Assembly (NCBI GenBank): GCA_014058105.1
Contig: JACGCM010002198.1
Coordinates: forward strand, 1,501,001-1,565,000
Direction of reading: 5' to 3'
From: Kingdonia uniflora
Lineage: Eukaryota; Streptophyta; Magnoliopsida; Ranunculales; Circaeasteraceae
Length of the DNA stretch: 64,000 bases
The notes under the pieces were generated by a model. It saw nothing but the letters and a program-made list of their open reading frames with translations, was not told where the DNA came from and did not search any database. The number at the start of each line of letters is the position of its first letter. Within the stretch, counting starts at the first letter, position 1. Made by a program: the position numbers and the translations under genes. Shown piece by piece: positions 59,548 to 64,000 of this stretch.

Positions 59548-60056
59548 AATTATCGATATGCAATGATCGACACTTTTGAATTGCCAAAATTGTTGAATTT
59601 CGCATTGATGATCAACAATCATGAATTGCCAAGATTATCGATTTATGCATTGATAAAAAAATTTGTGAATGTAAAGATTGTCGAATCATGCATTGATCAA
59701 CAAACCTTTTAAGTGAAATTTTGTGAATGGCCATAATTGCCGATTTATGCATTGATCGACAATTTTGTGGAAATGATTTTTTTTCATGAATAACCAAAAT
59801 TGTCGATTTATGCATCCATCGACAATTTTGTTGAGTGTCAAAATTGTCGAATTATACATTGATAAAAAATATTGCGAAATGATTTTTGTGTGATTGGCCA
59901 AAATTATCGATTGATGTAGTTATTAACAATTTTGTGGAGTGCCAAAATTATCGAATTATGCATTGATCGACGATTTTTGAATTGATCAACGATTTGGTAG
60001 AGTGCCAAAATTGTTGAATTATGTATTGCTCGACAATTTTGTGGAGTACCAAAAAA
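59548..60056. repeat. Degenerate tandem array of hairpin units
   Basis: Nine or ten diverged units of about 45-75 bp with the pattern CCAAAATTGTCGA-TTATGCATTGA-TCGACAATTTTGTGG. The best unit has perfect 13-bp arms (CAAAATTGTCGAT 59795-59807, ATCGACAATTTTG 59818-59830) and a 10-nt loop. Related single motifs (ATCGATAATTT) occur up to 60620. Confidence 0.8.
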
Positions 60057-61157
60057 TCATTAATGTTCAATGCACTGGTTGACAATAGAACATTATTGAA
60101 GTTTACCGAAGATCAGTCATATATAAATCATGAATAATAACCCCACTTCTATGATTAGAACTCACATAAGCTAAAATACATTACTAATAAAATGGGTTAC
60201 AATGAACTTGTTAGCCATCACAAAAAGTGTAATTACATTAATGTAATTGGTCTTCGAGAGTAACCGTTCTTCAACGAGAGTGATTGAATCCGATTAATTA
60301 ATTTTCAATGAGAGTAAAAACGAGTAAGAGGAAGACACGGATAACGCAAGGATCAACAACACTGTCATCTATAAATTGTCGATAAGTATACCCATCGATA
60401 ATTTCATTATCTCTGGCCATAAAAGAAATGTCGAGCATTCAACCCATCAACAATTGCATAGGTCACCACTTAAAAACTATACTATTTCATATGCACTCCC
60501 TATCGTTTTTTGATAGACTTCAATCCACACTCACAAGCAATTGAAATTTCAAAGTAAATTGTCCCTAACTCTATTAATGCTGTAATCGATAATTGTGTTT
60601 ATAAAATTATCGATCACATATATTAGACACAAAACTAATAAATAATTTGAAAGACGCTTTTCTCATAGAGATATATACTTCAAAAACCATAACATATATA
60701 AATCATCGACGGAAGTAACACCACCAACCACCATCATTATCAATATCACAAAAAAACCCCTTAAAATACAATGAAAATCCCCCAAATAAAAGCAACCGAA
60801 TCTCTTCCAGTAAGAGAGAACGCCTCTGTGATGTACGCACAATCACAATCAGTCTTCCAAGGGATCCCAACCTCAAAATCATAACCAATCTACATGAAAT
60901 CAATCATCCCATAACCCAAACCATAACGCTAAAATTGTTCTACCTGTTATTGAGACATATATCAAGAGGGAAACACAGATATGAGAAAATGAAAGAGAGA
61001 GAGAGATAGATATTAATTCAAATTAAAGTAGATAGGAAGAGAGAGAGAAAGAGGGAAAAAACAACAACTAAGAGATGTGAAAATAAAGGGAGGGAGACGC
61101 ACACCATTCCCACCTCATTACCAGTTAAAATCGTTATACCTATATTTTTCTTCTTCA
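60057..61157. other. Non-coding stretch
   Basis: No gene recognised; a purine-rich GAGAGA stretch lies at 60985-61050. Confidence 0.4.
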
Positions 61158-62270
61158 TCAGAAGTCTGAATCAGTTGATGTATTTAAGACTTTCCCGTTA
61201 GAGGTTGAGTGACAGTTAGATCGAAAGATCAAGGTTATCCGGTCAGATCGAGGAGGCGAGTATTATGGTAAGATTGATCAATACGGTCAACATTTGGGAC
61301 CATTCTATAAGTATTTAAAGGATCAGGGTATTGTATCCCAGTACACTATCTTTGGATCACCAAAGCAGAACGGTGTTTTATGAACGCCATTCCCTGTGAA
61401 TTTATGGGGAGAGTGTTTACGTTTTTCAGTCTATATTCAGAATCGAATTCCTTCTTGTTTTGTTCCAGTTAATCCTTATCATCTATGGACTGGGAGAAAT
61501 CTTAGTCTTAATCACTTGCGTGTTTGGGGTTGTCTTATAGAGGCAAAACTATTTAACCTGAATATCGGAAAGTAAGATTTGAGAACTATAAGTTGTTTCT
61601 TCGTTGGTTTTCCAGAGAGATCGATAGGTTTTAGGCTTTATTGTCCTTCTCGGCCCATGCAGATTGTTGAGTGTGCTCAGGCTCATTTCATAGAGGAGGG
61701 AAATCACTTTACCAGTACTATCCATAGAGGCAAAACTGTTTAACCCGAATATCAAAAAAGTAAGATTCAAGGACTATAAGTTGCTTCTTCGTTGGTTTCC
61801 CAAAGAGATCAACAAGTTTCAGGTTTTATTATCCTTCTCGACTCATGTAGATTGTTGAGTGTGCTCAGGCCCATTTCATCGAGGAGGGAGATTACTTTAC
61901 CAGTACTATTCATAGAAAGTTTATCTTTGAGGAGGGTTCTGAAACTCAGAGTCCAACTGCTACTCCAATCAGTGTTGCTATGCTTCCGCGTTTATCTGAT
62001 ATTGAAACTATGACCAGTACGGTTTTCAGACTCATATATTATTTCAGACCCCGTTCCAGACCCTGTCGTAGCACCAGCTCTCACTCAAATATTTTCCTCC
62101 ACCCGCTACTGTTCAGCTCCCCGTTTATTCTACCTCCAGCCCAGCATCTAGCTCCTACTCGGAGATCCTCTAGAGAGAGGCGTTCAGCCATTTCTTCAGA
62201 TTACCATCTTTATTTAGTTGATCTAGAAGGATCTAGTCGAAGACCAAATTATAGTAAAGTCGTTCGAACG
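61158..62270 (+). pseudogene. Ty1/copia integrase remnant
   Basis: Plus strand, frames interrupted. KIKVIRSDRGGEYYGKIDQY at about 61224 carries the second catalytic Asp. FGSPKQNGV at 61360 follows, but the next residues (normally with the catalytic Glu in AERRNRT) are gone and the text resumes at PVNLWGECL. YIQNRIPS, PYHLWTGRNLSLNHLRVWGC and a duplicated CFFVGFPERS..FRLY segment follow. The end near 62165 (RSSRERRSAISSDYHLYLVD) is the linker before copia RT, which is not present. Confidence 0.82.
61537..61910 (+). repeat. 187-bp tandem duplication in the copia remnant
   Basis: Units 61537-61723 and 61724-61910 both start ATAGAGGCAAAACT and run through CTTCGTTGGTTT to CCAGTACTAT; they differ at many scattered bases. 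Confidence 0.85.
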
Positions 62271-62503
62271 AGGTGTGAGTCATTCGAATGACCCTTTTCC
62301 AACTCTCTAAAATTTGGCCCAAGAAACCCAAGTCGTTCAAACGACTCCCTATTTTGTTCGAACGACTTTACTATAATTTGGTCTTCGACTAGATCCTTCT
62401 AGATCAACTAAATAAAGATGGTAATCTGAAGAAATAGCTGAACGCCTCTCTCTAGAGGATCTCCGAGTAGGAGCTAGATGCTGGGCTGGAGGTGGAATAA
62501 ACG
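62122..62503. repeat. 148-bp near-perfect inverted repeat
   Basis: Arms 62122-62269 and 62356-62503 are reverse complements with two mismatches by my reading; an 86-nt spacer separates them. The arms contain the copia linker (RSSRERRSAISSDYHLYLVD), so the same peptide is encoded on both strands. The arms meet the spacer at GTCGTTCGAAC. Confidence 0.93.
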
Positions 62504-62599
62504 AGGAGTCGTTCGAATGACTCCTTATTTCGTTCAAACGACCTTTTTCATAATCATTGGAATTTTGGCCCAAAGACAAATTTTGTTCGAACGAGCTTG

Positions 62600-62890
62600 G
62601 CGTTGGTTATTATTTTAAGGAGTGGGTTTGCATCGAGATCTGTGCTATTTGGTATTTTTATTTCCCTTATATATAAAGCAGACTTAGGTTATTTTTCATG
62701 CTAATATTAGTTCAATAGAAATTAATGAGGAAAAAGCTAGGGTTTAGAGTAATTCATTCTAATTAACTGCATTTAAGCAATTGAAGCTTTTAAATGGACT
62801 TTTCCTAATCTAATTTTTGGTGTTCTTCGTACTTTTCTGCTAACTAGGGTTTCTCTCTATCATATTGTAGATTAAGTGGTATTAATTTTC
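62600..62890 (+). other. Probable LTR end and primer-binding site of a gypsy element
   Basis: 62630-62700 looks like an LTR promoter (TTATATATAAAGCAGACTTA). TGGTATTAATTTTCC at 62877 sits where a TGGTATCAGAGC-type primer site would be, followed by GTTACGATCTTCGGGGGTT, the usual leader of such elements. The start of the LTR is not fixed. Confidence 0.45.
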
Positions 62891-62922
62891 CAGTTACGAT
62901 CTTCGGGGGTTAATTGTGGTTT

Positions 62923-64000
62923 ATGGTCTCTACACGTGACCATCTCAAGCAAACGAAGGAGAAGCTAGTGAGTCCGTTGACAATTTATCGTAAAACTATT
63001 TTGAAGAAGAAGGACAATTTGGAAATGGAAAATTCTAACGATCGACTCATGACTTTGGAAATGACAGTTTTTAACCTAACTTCTAATGTAGGGGAGTTGG
63101 TAGAACAATTGCATCTCGCAAACCTCGAGAAGGCTTCCATTTCGGTGAAACGGTGAGGCCGCTCGAGGAAGAAAGGGGTTCTGGAAGTGGATGGGGATGG
63201 GGATAATGCGTAGATAGATAACGATTCTAGTGATGCCGACCCCGTCAAGGAGCGCTCGGGTTTTGGTAAGTAAATGAATCCTATGCGTAATATTCGTATC
63301 GACTTTAAGATTAAAATTCTAGTATTCGATGGTTTAGTTGATGCCGAGAAGTTGGATAATTGATTAGATAGGTTGGAGACCTATTTTTCTATTTATAAAT
63401 ATTCCGACGTTCAGAAAATTTGTTTATCTACTTTGAAAATTTGCAAGTCATTCACTAACGTGGTGAAAATCCTTTTGGAAATGCCACGAAGTAGGAAGTT
63501 TGAGTTGGAAGGAATTCAAGGTTTTGGTGAGGAAGTAATTCTATCTAATTGGGTATGAACAGGAGCGATGATATAAATTGTACAATTTGCACCAAAGGTT
63601 TGGGCAATCCGTACAACAGTTCACTATAGAGTTTCATAACTAAGCGTTGGTTTTAAATATTGATGTGGATGAGTACGAGGTGTTGATGAAGTATACGAGA
63701 GGTTTGTCAGAGTCTATTAGAAGATAATTAAAGCTTTTTAATGTAGATACTATCAAGGATGATACCGTTAAAGCAATTGCCATTGAAGGCAAGTACTTGA
63801 AGAGTGACAAGAAAGGCGACAAGAGCAAGTCGAGGTACAAGTCTACTTGGAAGTTTGATTAGAAAGGGGAGTCCAAAGGACAAGGGTTTTCATCCAAGGG
63901 GAATATATGTAGTCATTATAAGGCTAATGGGCACACTTTAGATTAATGCAGGAAACTTTACTCAGAGCTTAGGCCGAAGGAGGAGAGGGAGAAGAAAGAG
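62923..64000 (+). pseudogene. Ty3/gypsy gag, broken, continues past the window
   Basis: From ATG 62923 (MVSTRDHLKQTKEKL), then coiled N-terminal part (LEMTVFNLTSNVGELVEQLH), capsid-type core after several stops (LDRLETYFSIYKYSDVQKIC at about 63368; EFHN..ALVLNIDVDEYEVL at 63630), a basic linker, and a zinc knuckle CSHYKANGHTLD.C at about 63912 with a stop in place of one residue, ending RKLYSELRPKEE. This is the gag of a gypsy family whose pol resembles the kind at 1-1400, though whether the two belong to one family cannot be told. At least five stops or shifts. Confidence 0.8.

Noticed and set aside
59548..60056. Regularly repeated sequence resembling a CRISPR array
   Set aside because: Unit lengths vary, units are diverged, there are no unique spacers of constant length, and the genome is a plant.

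Overview
The window is nuclear DNA of a flowering plant, most likely a eudicot. It holds spliced genes with GT..AG introns, two recognisable plant genes (an ALF4-like gene and a class II KNOX homeobox gene), and a dense, nested layer of plant transposable elements: Ty3/gypsy, Athila-like gypsy, copia, TRIM, LINE, Helitron, hAT-like and PIF/Harbinger-like sequences. Nothing looks bacterial, organellar or viral in the strict sense. No species can be named from the sequence alone.

Layout. 1-1400: decayed gypsy pol. 1845-4012: small gag-only gypsy element with both LTRs, primer-binding site and target duplication. 4436-16605 (minus strand): nine exons of an ALF4/glomulin-family gene, first 472 codons, C-terminal exons not seen. 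Its second intron is about 8.9 kb and holds a 1.2 kb hAT-like non-autonomous element (7583-8786) and a complete-length but broken LINE (9917-15751). 21209-26144 (plus strand): a six-exon, intact KNAT3-like KNOX gene, divergent from the ALF4-like gene. 29151-35781: Athila-like element (minus strand) with a large pol deletion and a nested solo LTR. 36.8 kb: LINE RNase H scrap. 40.7-41.3 kb: fragment of a plastid beta-ketoacyl-ACP synthase gene (KAS I-like). 42.86-47.82 kb: broken Helitron Rep/helicase gene. 48.6-51.4 kb: second LINE, broken. 51.66-52.78 kb: two unrelated host gene scraps side by side (a TPR-like exon and phosphoinositide phospholipase C exons), the second running into a 52-bp minisatellite. 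53.96-54.45 kb: 241-bp tandem duplication carrying GGCGCC palindromes. 55.05-57.17 kb: PIF/Harbinger ORF1-like (NAM-associated) pseudogene split by a 1.34 kb insertion that includes a TRIM, and next to it a solo LTR (57168-57498) of the same family as the 1845-4012 element. 59.55-60.06 kb: hairpin-forming repeat array. 61.16-62.27 kb: copia integrase remnant. 62122-62503: a 148-bp near-perfect inverted repeat. 62.6-64 kb: gypsy leader and gag, running off the window.

Only the two host genes look functional. I found no new defence or metabolic system. The most unusual items are the long inverted repeat at 62.1-62.5 kb, the cluster of captured host gene fragments around the Helitron, the minisatellite that grew from a phospholipase C exon, the 5' junction of the LINE, and the LTR family whose two LTRs share U3 but not their 3' part.
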